NCBI GenBank assembly: GCA_041917975.1 | Contig: JAYRWN010000374.1 | Coordinates: 1-36,926, forward strand | DNA: 36,926 nucleotides | Direction: 5' to 3' | Source: JAYRWN01 sp041917975 | Lineage (GTDB): Bacteria; Bacteroidota; Bacteroidia; Chitinophagales; Saprospiraceae | In this document: one piece after another, positions 16,720 through 25,487 of the stretch | Layout: each line of letters begins with the position of its first letter | Numbering within the stretch: position 1 is the first letter of the stretch | Notes under the pieces: generated by a model | What the model was told of the DNA's origin: nothing | The model's input: the letters and a program-made list of their open reading frames with translations, nothing else | Databases searched by the model: none | Program-made: the position numbers and the translations under genes

Positions 16720-18001
16720 TGCCAATATCATCCTTTTTTTATGCTTATTATTCCTGCCCTTTTTAAGCGAGGCTCAAACCGAAAAATCCAAAGTGATTAA
16801 AGAAACTTTTCCGCTAAATGCACAAGGAAAAATAACTATTACCCACCGCCGCGGTCCCATTTACATTAAACCGTCCCTGGATGGACAAACTACGGTTACC
16901 GCAACGATTAAAGTCAGAGGTGACCATGCCACCGATGTGCAAAAAGCATTGGATAATATTAAGATAGATTTTGAGGCTAGCGGAAATTTTCTCAACGTTC
17001 GTTCGGGTGATAATATTAAAAACTGGGTCACCATCCTGAATAAGAGTAAAGTAACCTTTGTGAATGGCGCGGTGGTGAGCGGCATCAAAGATATTCACAT
17101 AGAATTAGCGGTAAATGTACCAAAAACAATTGCATTGGATCTGACCAATAAGTATGATAACATTTTTCTGGCTGACCACACCGGAGATCTGCGGGTGGAT
17201 TTATACGATGCAGATTTAAATGCGGAATCCTGTCAAAATCTGTACTTAAAACTTAAATACGGCAAAGGTTATCTGCATGAAGTGAAAAACGCCACGCTGG
17301 AATTATATGATTCCCACCTTGATTTGAAAAAAGCGCAATCCATCGAGGCGACCGTTAAATACTCCAATCTTAATTGGGGTGATCTGCAGAAGTTGAAATT
17401 AATTTCTTACGACTCGAAGTATATCATTGGAAATGTATTGGGTGAAACTACTATTGAGGATAAATACTCCGAATTCAGCATGGGCAATATTCAAAATGCC
17501 ACGCTTAATTTATACGATGCCAATTTGGTTATGGGTCAGGCGGATCAGATTAATCTGAATTCAAAATATTGCCATATAAAAGGAGTTAAAGCTGCCAAAA
17601 TCACATTAAATGAATCTTACGATGATGAGGTGGAATTTCAAGAACTCAATGAATTTTGGACTAAATCCAAATACACTAAATACATCATCGGAAAAGTGAA
17701 TTCTTCAGTAATAATGGATACTTACGATGATGAATTTAACATTGCCGAATTGGGTAGTGAATTACAGGAATTAAATATTACCGGTAAATATCTGAAATTT
17801 CAAAGCAAATTAAATGCGGCAGCTGAGTTGCATTTGCAAGCTAATACCAAATACGGCCAGCTGAATTACCCGCAATCCCGGGCTGAGGTACGTGTTCATA
17901 AAGAAAAAAACGATGATCTCGAATTGGACGTGATGATTGGTAAAAATGTCAGTGGTCGTAAAGGGGTAATCAATTGTTACGATTGTAAGATTAGTTTTTA
18001 A
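16709..18001 (+). CDS. Secreted beta-solenoid protein (DUF4097-like putative adhesin)
   Basis: 430 residues with a signal peptide (hydrophobic 5-20, cleavage near SEAQ). The early part (IYIKPSLDGQ, TVTATIKVRG) resembles DUF4097-type domains. From about 148 the protein is a strikingly regular solenoid: KY pairs at 148, 183, 217, 252, 286, 321, 360 and 381, and YD pairs at 166, 200, 234, 269, 304 and 339. The spacing of 34-35 residues suggests two rungs per unit with stacked Lys-Tyr and Tyr-Asp ladders. It is last in the ECF sigma/anti-sigma operon and overlaps the previous gene, so it is likely the output or sensor of that system in the envelope. The final CYDCK has two cysteines that might pair. 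Function is inferred only from context. Confidence 0.8.
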   Translation: MKVNANIILFLCLLFLPFLSEAQTEKSKVIKETFPLNAQGKITITHRRGPIYIKPSLDGQTTVTATIKVRGDHATDVQKALDNIKIDFEASGNFLNVRSGDNIKNWVTILNKSKVTFVNGAVVSGIKDIHIELAVNVPKTIALDLTNKYDNIFLADHTGDLRVDLYDADLNAESCQNLYLKLKYGKGYLHEVKNATLELYDSHLDLKKAQSIEATVKYSNLNWGDLQKLKLISYDSKYIIGNVLGETTIEDKYSEFSMGNIQNATLNLYDANLVMGQADQINLNSKYCHIKGVKAAKITLNESYDDEVEFQELNEFWTKSKYTKYIIGKVNSSVIMDTYDDEFNIAELGSELQELNITGKYLKFQSKLNAAAELHLQANTKYGQLNYPQSRAEVRVHKEKNDDLELDVMIGKNVSGRKGVINCYDCKISF

Positions 18002-18085
18002 ACGGAGCCCCCGTTTATCAAAAAATATTTAGTTCATCCGTATTAGGGAATTCGTTAAATTACCAAGGCACCTTGGCAAAACATA

Positions 18086-18112
18086 AAAGCCGGTTAATAC
18101 TTAACCGGCTTT
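18086..18112. terminator. Strong bidirectional hairpin terminator
   Basis: A 12-bp perfect stem (AAAGCCGGTTAA with its complement) around the 3-base loop TAC lies between the plus-strand solenoid gene and the minus-strand CBM48 gene, 84 and 53 bases from their stops. On the minus strand it is followed by a T-rich stretch, so it probably ends both transcripts. A second small palindrome, CCAAGG-CA-CCTTGG, is at 18063-18076. Confidence 0.8.
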
Positions 18113-18165
18113 CCATTTCTAGACTTAATTTGACAACTTGCTTCCTACACGTCCGCAAGCAATAC

Positions 18166-18684
18166 TTATTTTTTTGCAGCCTTGGGAGCTTTTGCAGCTT
18201 TTGGTGCAGCAGTAGTTTTCTCTGCTTTTGGAGCGGAAGCCTTAGGTGCAGACGCTTTCGGGGCAGCTACTTTTCCAGACGGTGCCTTTACAGCCTTGGT
18301 AGCCGCTGGGACTGTTTCTTTAGCAGCTTTAGCCACGGTCGTTTTAGGCGCTGGCACTTTCTTTGGTGCAGAACCACCTTCGACCGTTACGACTGAATTA
18401 AATACACCGCTATATGGGGTAGGCGCGTAAGCATCAGCAGCCCAATCATTTTCCCAGATCACTTCGTTAACAAGATAACGGAATTCATAACTGCGTCCAC
18501 ATTCGAGTTCTATGGTCGCCTGGTATTGATCAGCTTTGGCTTTCATGACCGGAGCTTTCTCGGCACTCCAGTTATTAAAATCGCCTAATACGCGAACTAC
18601 AGCTTTAGTGTCTGTAGCCTCTACAGGTAGAGTGAAGGTAACTTCGCAGGTGTTTTTTTTGTTGGAATACGTTTTACTTAACAT
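18166..18684 (-). CDS. CBM48 (glycogen-binding/isoamylase N-terminal) protein with Ala-Lys-Pro tail
   Basis: 172 residues, no signal peptide. Residues 10-100 form a CBM48/AMPK-type early-set domain: VTFTLPVEAT, VVRVLGDFNNWS (the family's G-[DE]FN.W motif at 33-39) and SYEFRYLVNEVIWENDW. From about 105 the protein is a low-complexity tail of Ala, Lys and Pro with repeated APKAS/APKA units, like histone H1-type tails. No catalytic domain is attached. The domain suggests binding to glycogen or another alpha-glucan, while the tail suggests binding to nucleic acid or a polyanion. It is monocistronic, with a good -7 box 29 bases upstream. Confidence 0.85.
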   Translation of the reverse strand: MLSKTYSNKKNTCEVTFTLPVEATDTKAVVRVLGDFNNWSAEKAPVMKAKADQYQATIELECGRSYEFRYLVNEVIWENDWAADAYAPTPYSGVFNSVVTVEGGSAPKKVPAPKTTVAKAAKETVPAATKAVKAPSGKVAAPKASAPKASAPKAEKTTAAPKAAKAPKAAKK

Positions 18685-19016
18685 AATACTTATATAATTT
18701 TTACTTTTCCCGGCAAAGTTATATGTATAAAGTCGATAAAATCAAGTATTTGTATCTTTGAGGACAGTGATTTACAACATTTATCCTGGCAGAATAAGCG
18801 ATTTATTTGTGATCTTCGTCATTCCGCGCAGTTTGAAATTTTTTAAAAATACCTAATTATATTACGAAAACATAAGTAATTCCATATTTTATTCTAAGCG
18901 CCCGGCATGATCTTCAAAGCATTATCAGGTGGATGAATAGCAGTAATTGTTATGTTCAACGGGCAAAAAACTGATTTCAATTATTTAAAAAATATTTTTA
19001 GACTAGGCTAAATATA
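18685..19016. other. Intergenic region without recognised gene
   Basis: 332 bases hold the CBM48 promoter near 18714 and otherwise AT-rich sequence. No coding frame, RNA gene or convincing hairpin was found. TATCTTTG at 18753-18760 on the plus strand looks like a -7 box but has no downstream gene. Confidence 0.5.
18714..18721 (-). promoter_or_regulatory. Promoter -7 box for the CBM48 gene
   Basis: TAACTTTG on the minus strand is an exact TAnnTTTG match, ending 29 bases before the start codon. TTG lies 21 bases further upstream and could act as a weak -33 element. Confidence 0.5.
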
Positions 19017-19976
19017 TTACCTTTCCGTGTCCAAAATCGCTTTTATCTGCTGGCGCAGATCAGCTGCCTCATCTAAAGCCTGGGTCAAACCGTCCCGCTT
19101 AACCGTATCTTCACGGATATAACCGATATGACCCAGCCAGGCTTCGGACATCTTTTGTCGGCGTAGATGAACTAGCTGGAATAACGTGTCGTTAAGCATG
19201 GAATCCAAGGGCACCGGGTGAAATGGTACATTCATCTCCCGCAGCAATTGTTCGGCCATAAACAAATGCCCTTCATCGGAAGGATGCACCCCATCCGGAC
19301 TCAACGAAAATGCCGCATTGGTTTTGCGCCGTTCGTAAGTCATCTGATTCATGACTGTAAACAGATCTACCGTCTTATGAGGTAGTTTTTTAAGCCAGTC
19401 GCGATAGACCTTTAGGACCTCCATATTATAACCCGCATAAGGCGCTGCATATCCAAAACCGCGTTGGCTGTCATGATGGATTATGGATAACAGGGGTAAC
19501 GAGTCAAAAATAGGGGGTGTAAGTAATACTAAGGCTGCCGGAGCCGCCTCTGCTTTTTCCCGCAAGAGGTTAATTCCCTGCTGATAGGCTTTATAGCGGA
19601 CACTGTCAAACGGGGCATAGATGCCGTCATTCATCCCATAGCAGGCAAAAATCAGGGTTGGTTTTAATGCCGCAATAATACGATCCAGACGTTCGTGCAG
19701 ATTAGGCCGGGGAAAAGGATGGCCCGGTTCGCTTAACCCGGATACCGTTTCACTGCTTAAGCCGACGCTGATAAGATCAAACGAATCCACCGGATACTGT
19801 TTAGTCAGATAATAAGCCACCATACTCACGTACATGCCGTTTTGAGTGATGCTGTTTCCCAGAAACAACGTCCGTTGGCCATGAAAAACAGAAGGAGGCC
19901 CAATGGAAGACCGTTGAGGTTGACGACATTGGAGCCAGATGAGGACTAGCGGAACAAAAAGCCAAAGGCGAGACAT
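19017..19976 (-). CDS. SGNH/GDSL-family hydrolase, exported
   Basis: 319 residues with an N-terminal hydrophobic segment ending in WLQC near residue 17, so secreted or perhaps lipid-anchored (the lipobox is not standard). SGNH blocks are all present: GNSIT at 40-44 with nucleophile Ser42, a Gly in the VGLSSETVSG region (71-80), GMND with Asn116, and DGVHPS with Asp228 and His231. Such enzymes are esterases or carbohydrate deacetylases; TPPIFDSLP and the family look fit a Bacteroidota glycan esterase, but the substrate is not known. It stands alone with about 250-330 bases on either side. Confidence 0.88.
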   Translation of the reverse strand: MSRLWLFVPLVLIWLQCRQPQRSSIGPPSVFHGQRTLFLGNSITQNGMYVSMVAYYLTKQYPVDSFDLISVGLSSETVSGLSEPGHPFPRPNLHERLDRIIAALKPTLIFACYGMNDGIYAPFDSVRYKAYQQGINLLREKAEAAPAALVLLTPPIFDSLPLLSIIHHDSQRGFGYAAPYAGYNMEVLKVYRDWLKKLPHKTVDLFTVMNQMTYERRKTNAAFSLSPDGVHPSDEGHLFMAEQLLREMNVPFHPVPLDSMLNDTLFQLVHLRRQKMSEAWLGHIGYIREDTVKRDGLTQALDEAADLRQQIKAILDTER

Positions 19977-20223
19977 AAATATTTATTTAGGATAAAATTA
20001 CCTTTAATTGGATATTCATCACCATGATGATGTGGATAAAAATTCAGATTACAAGGGTTTCTATTGATGCGTTAAAATAGTTATACTCAGCGGGCAATGC
20101 AAGTCCACCCTGTAACGGCCTGCTTGCTAAATATTAGTAATTGGGCTTTCTCTCCACCACCGAAAAATATTATCTGCTATAAGCACATATTGTGATAATT
20201 TGGATTTATATTTTTAAGTTAAC

Positions 20224-20916
20224 ATGAGTAATTTATCCGAAAGAAAATTTATCAATAATCATCCCTATCGGTCCTATCACCAGAATACCTTCAGCCCTGA
20301 AGAGATGATCAGCCGCAGTCAGTCATTTAATTCATGGGCCCAGTCGCGACGTAGTGTGCGCACCTTTAGTGACCGGACCATACCTCGTGAAGTGATCGAG
20401 AATATTGTACTTGCCGCCGCCTCAGCGCCCAGTGGGGCGCACAAACAGCCCTGGACCTTTTGTATCATCAGCGATCCGGCGCTCAAAAAAGACATCCGCC
20501 TGGCGGCAGAAGAAGAAGAATATGCCAGCTACCAGGGTCGCATGAGCCAAGAATGGCTGCAGGACCTGGCGCCTCTCGGCACGGATTGGCAGAAGCCGTT
20601 TTTAGAAATCGCCCCGTACCTGATCGTGGTCTTCCGCCGCAGTTATGAATGGGATGCACACGGGCATAAACACCAAAACTATTATGTCACCGAAAGTGTG
20701 GGCATTGCCTGCGGCATGCTCTTGACCGCCATCCATCATGCCGGGTTAGCGGCCCTGACCCATACGCCTTCGCCAATGAATTTTTTGACAAAAATTCTAC
20801 AGCGTCCGGACAATGAAAAACCGTTTCTGCTCATCCCGGTGGGGTATGCCGCCGATGAGTGTTTGGTTCCGGATTTGCAACGCAAATCACTGGCCGAAAT
20901 AGCCGTATGGTATTAA
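20224..20916 (+). CDS. Iodotyrosine deiodinase-type nitroreductase (reductive dehalogenase)
   Basis: 230 residues, an FMN-dependent member of the nitroreductase superfamily. RRSVRTFSDRTIP (42-54) and APSGAHKQPWTF (68-79) bind FMN. The lid residues that grip the amino-acid zwitterion in human iodotyrosine deiodinase (Glu157, Tyr161, Lys182) are present with the same spacing as Glu99, Tyr103 and Lys124. VTESVGIACGMLL, HTPSPMNFL and LIPVGYAA also match the IYD subgroup rather than general nitroreductases. Reductive dehalogenation of halotyrosines is therefore the likely chemistry, although the natural bacterial substrate is not settled. The gene is convergent with lacZ, with 13 bases between the stops. 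Confidence 0.88.
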   Translation: MSNLSERKFINNHPYRSYHQNTFSPEEMISRSQSFNSWAQSRRSVRTFSDRTIPREVIENIVLAAASAPSGAHKQPWTFCIISDPALKKDIRLAAEEEEYASYQGRMSQEWLQDLAPLGTDWQKPFLEIAPYLIVVFRRSYEWDAHGHKHQNYYVTESVGIACGMLLTAIHHAGLAALTHTPSPMNFLTKILQRPDNEKPFLLIPVGYAADECLVPDLQRKSLAEIAVWY

Positions 20917-20929
20917 TTTCAGCCTGAAT

Positions 20930-23900
20930 TTATGGCCCGGCTTTGCGGATGAGAAATTGATACGTGTAATCACCGGCCTTGATGCGATACTTTTGATGAG
21001 GTAAGGCACCCCAACTATCATCACCACCCACGCCCATTTGTTTGTAATCAACATTAACGTTGATCAATGGTCTGACCGGCACATCCGTTTTATGCCTTTG
21101 GATTTTCTGGGGACCTTCATCAAAATCATTGTTCACCTGGTGGTGCGCACTAAAACTTAACAAATCCTCCACAGCTTCAAAAAGTATCCCTTCTCCAGCC
21201 GGATTAGTAAACGATACACGTCTTACTTCCGTGCGGTAGCCGTTCTCCTGCGGCCTGCTGTAGGCGTACATCAGATCAGCCACTTTGGCCTGATAAGCAG
21301 CCACTAATGCTGAGGTCTTACGATCCTGATAATTTTCATACGGTCCGCGACCATAATAGAGCACCTGGTCGTACTCCGCTTTTAATTTAAGGGAGTTACC
21401 CAGGCGGGGTATATCTGGTAGATCTTTGGCTAAGCCCTGCAGTTGATTGGTGACCAGGATGTCGCCCAAGGCGTTAATTTGGTAGGTCAGCCTTAGCGCT
21501 CCGGCTACATCCGGCAGGTCATACTCCATGGTTACCGTCGCTTCCGTTGCTGCTTCTGCCTCCGGTAGTACCCTAAGTTGCTGCAGGCGATAATTTGAAG
21601 TGGCTTTTTTCCATATGACCAGACGTTGAGGCATAAAATTGCCATAATCGTTATCTAAGGGCGCCCGCCAAAAATTTGGTACTATCGGAGCCTCCAGCAC
21701 ATTACCAAACCCATAATCCAGCTTCTGGAGCTGCCCGGTTGAGCGGTCGAAACGCAAGTTCACCCGTTCATTAGCAATATGAATAAAGGAAGTGTCTTGA
21801 TGTATCTTTAGGGACCCTCTTACGGACGGTCGCTGCAGATCATAGGCAGATAATTGGAATTCATGGGTAGCAACCACATAATTAGCGGGCAGTAGTGGTG
21901 TAGCATTTTTTTCTTTTGCTTTGACCTGTAAATAATATTCTTTCCCTGGGGAAAGAATGGGTAGATCAAGCTTAAACCGGTGCGATTGGCGGGGGGCTAA
22001 CTTAAACGATCCCAGATCACCCTGAGCGACGGGATGACCATCTGCCAACAACGTCCAGGCAAATGCAAATCGGTCCAGGCTGATAAAATCATAGCCGTTA
22101 TAAATCGTCAAATGGCCGCTTTGCCGGTCGAACTCCTTAAATTTTATGGATTGGTAGACCTTTTTTACTTCGTAGAAGGAAGGATGAGGCAACCGGTCGG
22201 GATTAACTAACCCGTTGAAACAAAAATTGCGGTCGTTCTGAAACTCCTTAGACCCAAAGTCCCCGCCATAACCATAATACGGACGGCCGTCCAGCGTGTA
22301 AGTTAACAAACCCTGATCCACCCAATCCCAGATATAACCACCCTGCAAAACCGGGTATTTTTCGATTACATCCCAATAGTCCTGCAGATTGCCGACGCTA
22401 TTACCCATAGCATGGGCGTATTCACATTGGATGTAGGGTCGTTGTGGGTTATTTTCCGCATAATGAATCATCTGCTCAATACGGGCGTACATGGGGGCCT
22501 GGATATCGGTGTTAGTATAATTAGTCGCCCCTTCATACTGCACGGGGCGCGAGGGGTCCATGTTTTTTAACCACCGGTACGTCTCCATTAAATTTTCGCC
22601 ATTCCCCGATTCATTACCTAACGACCAGGTGATGATAGAGGGATAATTTTTATCCCTTTCATACATGCGCCGGGTCCGGTCAAGATGTACACCTTTCCAT
22701 TCCGGTCGGTAAGCCGGATGTTTGGCTTGTCGCAAGAGATCATTATCTAACCCTTGGTTGGTAGCACCCATACCATGCGCTTCAATATTGGCTTCATCAA
22801 TAACATAAAAACCGAGTTCATCACAAAGGCGGTAGAAAAAGGGGTTTTTAGGATAGTGGCTACAGCGGACAGCATTGATGTTGGCTTCCCGCATGCGCTG
22901 CAAATCCAGACGCGTCAATGCTTCGGAAATCACATGGCCATAAATCTCATCGTGATCGTGTATGTTAACCCCTTTAAAATAAACGGCCACCCCATTGATC
23001 AGCAATTGGCTGTTTTTTATTTCGACCCGGCGAAATCCAACCTGCTGGCTTATGGCTTCGATGAGCTGTCCGGCGCTGTTTTTAAAGGTTATCAGTAAGG
23101 TATATAAATTGGGGGTTTCTGCGCTCCAGGAAGCGATCTGGGGTATTCGTGCGGTAAATTTGCACAGGCCCTGATCATCTTTAGGTACATTGACTTTTTT
23201 GGATTCGACATACTCTACTTTACCAGCCTGATTTAACAAGCGGGCTTCTACCTGATAAGCGGTGACCGGCTGTCCCAAGGTGTTGCGAAAATGCACATCC
23301 AGGTCAAATAATCCCTGCGTGTAAGTATCATCCAAATTAGCCCTGATCTTATAATCGCGGACAGTTACTTTATCCGTGGCATATAGGTACACCTCCCGGT
23401 CTATCCCGCTCAAACGCCAAAAATCCTGATCCTCCACATAACTGGCATCTGACCAGCGGTAGACTTCCACCGCTATTTGGTTATCACCCGGTTGCAGGTA
23501 AGGGGTAATCCGGAATTCAGCCGGTGTTTTACTGTCTTCAAAATACCCCACAAAGTGTCCATTCACCCAAACATAGGTGGCAGAGGTCACGCCGCCGAAA
23601 TGCACATATACTTCTTTGCCTTGCCAGGTATTCGGAATATTAAAGGTTCGTTTATAACTTCCTACGGGATTAAATTCACGGTCTACGAAAGGCGGATTAA
23701 CCGGAAAAGGATAAATAATGTTGGTATAAATCGGTATGCCATAGCCGTTGAGCTCCCAATTGGCCGGCACCGCGATTTCCTTCCAATGATCCACCGAAAA
23801 ATCGTTTTGATAAAAATAAACGGGGCGGTCCGCCGGGCGATTGACCCAATGAAATTTCCACGGTCCGTTAAGAGTTTGATACAATGGAGAATATTCGTAC

Positions 23901-24079
23901 GCGCGGGCAGACAGTGCCGATAATTCACTGGTGTGCCGGTAAAAAGTGGCGTGGGGGTACTCCATATTGATTTGGTATATTTCCGGATTTTCCCAAGCCG
24001 GGAGAACGGATGGCTGCGCCTGCAGGCCCACAATTCCGCCTACCCAAAATATTAATAAACTCATCACCACGTTGCGCAT
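20930..24079 (-). CDS. lacZ: Secreted GH2 beta-galactosidase
   Basis: 1049 residues with a signal peptide (to about GLQAQ, residue 22), so periplasmic or outer-membrane bound, unlike the cytosolic E. coli enzyme. The domain order matches GH2 LacZ: sugar-binding jelly roll (about 60-230, with NWELNGYGIPIYTN), immunoglobulin-like domain, TIM barrel (about 350-640) and the C-terminal domain 4/5 (beta-gal small chain). The acid/base is Glu490 in SLGNESGNG and the nucleophile Glu553 in QCEYAHAMGNS; the substrate-binding EANIEAHGM and GGYIWDWVDQG are present. It is expected to release terminal beta-galactose from dietary or environmental glycans. No susCD genes are adjacent. Confidence 0.93.
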   Translation of the reverse strand: MRNVVMSLLIFWVGGIVGLQAQPSVLPAWENPEIYQINMEYPHATFYRHTSELSALSARAYEYSPLYQTLNGPWKFHWVNRPADRPVYFYQNDFSVDHWKEIAVPANWELNGYGIPIYTNIIYPFPVNPPFVDREFNPVGSYKRTFNIPNTWQGKEVYVHFGGVTSATYVWVNGHFVGYFEDSKTPAEFRITPYLQPGDNQIAVEVYRWSDASYVEDQDFWRLSGIDREVYLYATDKVTVRDYKIRANLDDTYTQGLFDLDVHFRNTLGQPVTAYQVEARLLNQAGKVEYVESKKVNVPKDDQGLCKFTARIPQIASWSAETPNLYTLLITFKNSAGQLIEAISQQVGFRRVEIKNSQLLINGVAVYFKGVNIHDHDEIYGHVISEALTRLDLQRMREANINAVRCSHYPKNPFFYRLCDELGFYVIDEANIEAHGMGATNQGLDNDLLRQAKHPAYRPEWKGVHLDRTRRMYERDKNYPSIITWSLGNESGNGENLMETYRWLKNMDPSRPVQYEGATNYTNTDIQAPMYARIEQMIHYAENNPQRPYIQCEYAHAMGNSVGNLQDYWDVIEKYPVLQGGYIWDWVDQGLLTYTLDGRPYYGYGGDFGSKEFQNDRNFCFNGLVNPDRLPHPSFYEVKKVYQSIKFKEFDRQSGHLTIYNGYDFISLDRFAFAWTLLADGHPVAQGDLGSFKLAPRQSHRFKLDLPILSPGKEYYLQVKAKEKNATPLLPANYVVATHEFQLSAYDLQRPSVRGSLKIHQDTSFIHIANERVNLRFDRSTGQLQKLDYGFGNVLEAPIVPNFWRAPLDNDYGNFMPQRLVIWKKATSNYRLQQLRVLPEAEAATEATVTMEYDLPDVAGALRLTYQINALGDILVTNQLQGLAKDLPDIPRLGNSLKLKAEYDQVLYYGRGPYENYQDRKTSALVAAYQAKVADLMYAYSRPQENGYRTEVRRVSFTNPAGEGILFEAVEDLLSFSAHHQVNNDFDEGPQKIQRHKTDVPVRPLINVNVDYKQMGVGGDDSWGALPHQKYRIKAGDYTYQFLIRKAGP

Positions 24080-24246
24080 AATTCAATTCTTTAGTTTTTT
24101 AATACAATAACCTTTCGGTCATAAATTGATCCGAATATACAGCTAACTGCATATAACCATACCAGGCCGGCAAATTAAGAAACTAAGACGTAATAATTTT
24201 GATGTGGATCAGCCCATGTAAGGATTTGCATCCGGTAATAGTCAGA

Positions 24247-24882
24247 TCATTTCATCACCAGGAAAAATAAAAATAAGACCACACTGATGACAAAACCAAA
24301 CATAAAGATTTGGTAGGCATAGGCCAACATGGTGTATTTGCGCGATAAAATCTTACCCTGATTATAAAGATCGATGGTCATGTGTTCATAAACCTCTGCT
24401 TTGGTGTTAATCAAAGCATCCATTTTACTTAAATATTCCTGCTGAGTGTATTTCACTATTTCTCCAAAAAACAATAAACTGGATTTTTCTTTTACCTTGA
24501 TGTTCTGTTTTGCTTTGACCACTTTAGGCCTGGCCGCCTGAATGGCAAAAACGACCGAAATTAAACTGGATAAAACGATGAGCACCAAGGGGATTAAGAT
24601 GGTTCCCCGGTTATATTGAATGGTATCGGCTACGGTACCATAACCACTGATGGCAATAATGGCTGAAATGATCATGGTATTGATGCTGATGATCATATTC
24701 GCTTTTTGATCCGCCAAATGAATTAAGTTTACTTGATTCATGTAGGTGGACCGAAAAAGCGTTTCCCGCCCGCGGGCATCCTTTTCTTTTTTCTTCTTCT
24801 TTTTTATGGCTACTTCAGGAATCAGCCCGGCCATTTTGGAAGTTTCTTCACTGCGTTCTATGGTTACTTCGCCTTCGTTCAT
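24247..24882 (-). CDS. PycTM-like (DUF5706, Pycsar effector domain) membrane protein
   Basis: 211 residues. A charged cytosolic head with a run of lysines (27-32) leads into RSTYMNQVNLIHLADQKAN (44-62), typical of the DUF5706/Pycsar effector (PycTM) domain. Two transmembrane helices follow at about 62-80 and 94-116, then a cytosolic helical segment and a third hydrophobic helix at about 186-210. In Pycsar antiphage systems such proteins disrupt the membrane when bound to cCMP or cUMP made by a neighbouring cyclase. No cyclase is present near this gene; neighbours are gpmI, an unknown protein and lacZ. The role may be chromosomal and unrelated to defence. Family assignment is by motif. Confidence 0.75.
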   Translation of the reverse strand: MNEGEVTIERSEETSKMAGLIPEVAIKKKKKKEKDARGRETLFRSTYMNQVNLIHLADQKANMIISINTMIISAIIAISGYGTVADTIQYNRGTILIPLVLIVLSSLISVVFAIQAARPKVVKAKQNIKVKEKSSLLFFGEIVKYTQQEYLSKMDALINTKAEVYEHMTIDLYNQGKILSRKYTMLAYAYQIFMFGFVISVVLFLFFLVMK

Positions 24883-24974
24883 TTAGTTATACAATCGTTG
24901 CATTATTAAACTCTGAAATATATAAAAACTTATTTAGAAAACATAACGAAAGACGATCTTTTTGCTCGAAGTCA

Positions 24975-25487
24975 TCACCGGAAAGGGATATAAAACTCCA
25001 TCCGGTGTCGGCCAAACCACAGTTTATCATCCGTAGTAGATAAGGTAAATCCTTCCTGGCAATGCAGGGTGGCGGTTGTTTCTTCATTGCCCAATATGCT
25101 TTTGGAGCGATACAACCAACGTATGCTGACAATACCTGAACCAGACCGGTCTATTTGTAAAGTCCTCAGGCGGACTTGATTATTCAGGGCTGAATAAATG
25201 ACCCGGGATGGGGATTCCTGATACTGATAATGGTGCTTTGAAGCCTCAGTAATCCGGTAACCTTGCAGGATATTTTTCAAGGATTCAAAATCGTCCCGTC
25301 TGAAAATAGTACTGTCTTTTTGATCATCAAAAGACATAAATTTAGTGGCTTTACCAATCTGTTGCTCCAGGCACAACACGTATTTGTCGATTTGCTTAAA
25401 CAACATGTCGACCGCCATGGTCTGCCCGGCAAGGTGCCCCGATACGGTGAACCAAAGACTGACAATAAGTATCCTACCTCCTGTCAT
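24975..25487 (-). CDS. Secreted protein of unknown function, coupled to gpmI
   Basis: 170 residues from the ATG at 25487. I chose this start because it overlaps the gpmI stop as ATGA and begins with a signal peptide (GRILIVSLWFTVSGHLAGQ); a start 21 bases further upstream would put residues before it. The mature part is small and basic, with HYQYQESPSRVIYSAL and a beta-rich C-terminus. I recognise no family. The translational overlap suggests co-regulation with glycolysis, or simply compact packing. Confidence 0.6.
   Translation of the reverse strand: MTGGRILIVSLWFTVSGHLAGQTMAVDMLFKQIDKYVLCLEQQIGKATKFMSFDDQKDSTIFRRDDFESLKNILQGYRITEASKHHYQYQESPSRVIYSALNNQVRLRTLQIDRSGSGIVSIRWLYRSKSILGNEETTATLHCQEGFTLSTTDDKLWFGRHRMEFYIPFR

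Noticed and set aside
18073..18430. Plus-strand frames of 82 to 107 codons opposite the CBM48 gene
   Set aside because: They are the complement of the repetitive Ala/Lys/Pro tail; low complexity keeps several frames open.
18753..18760. TATCTTTG promoter-like box on the plus strand
   Set aside because: No gene follows on that strand within a reasonable distance and there is no -33 partner.
24247..24882. Complete Pycsar antiphage system
   Set aside because: No nucleotide cyclase is encoded next to the effector-like gene.
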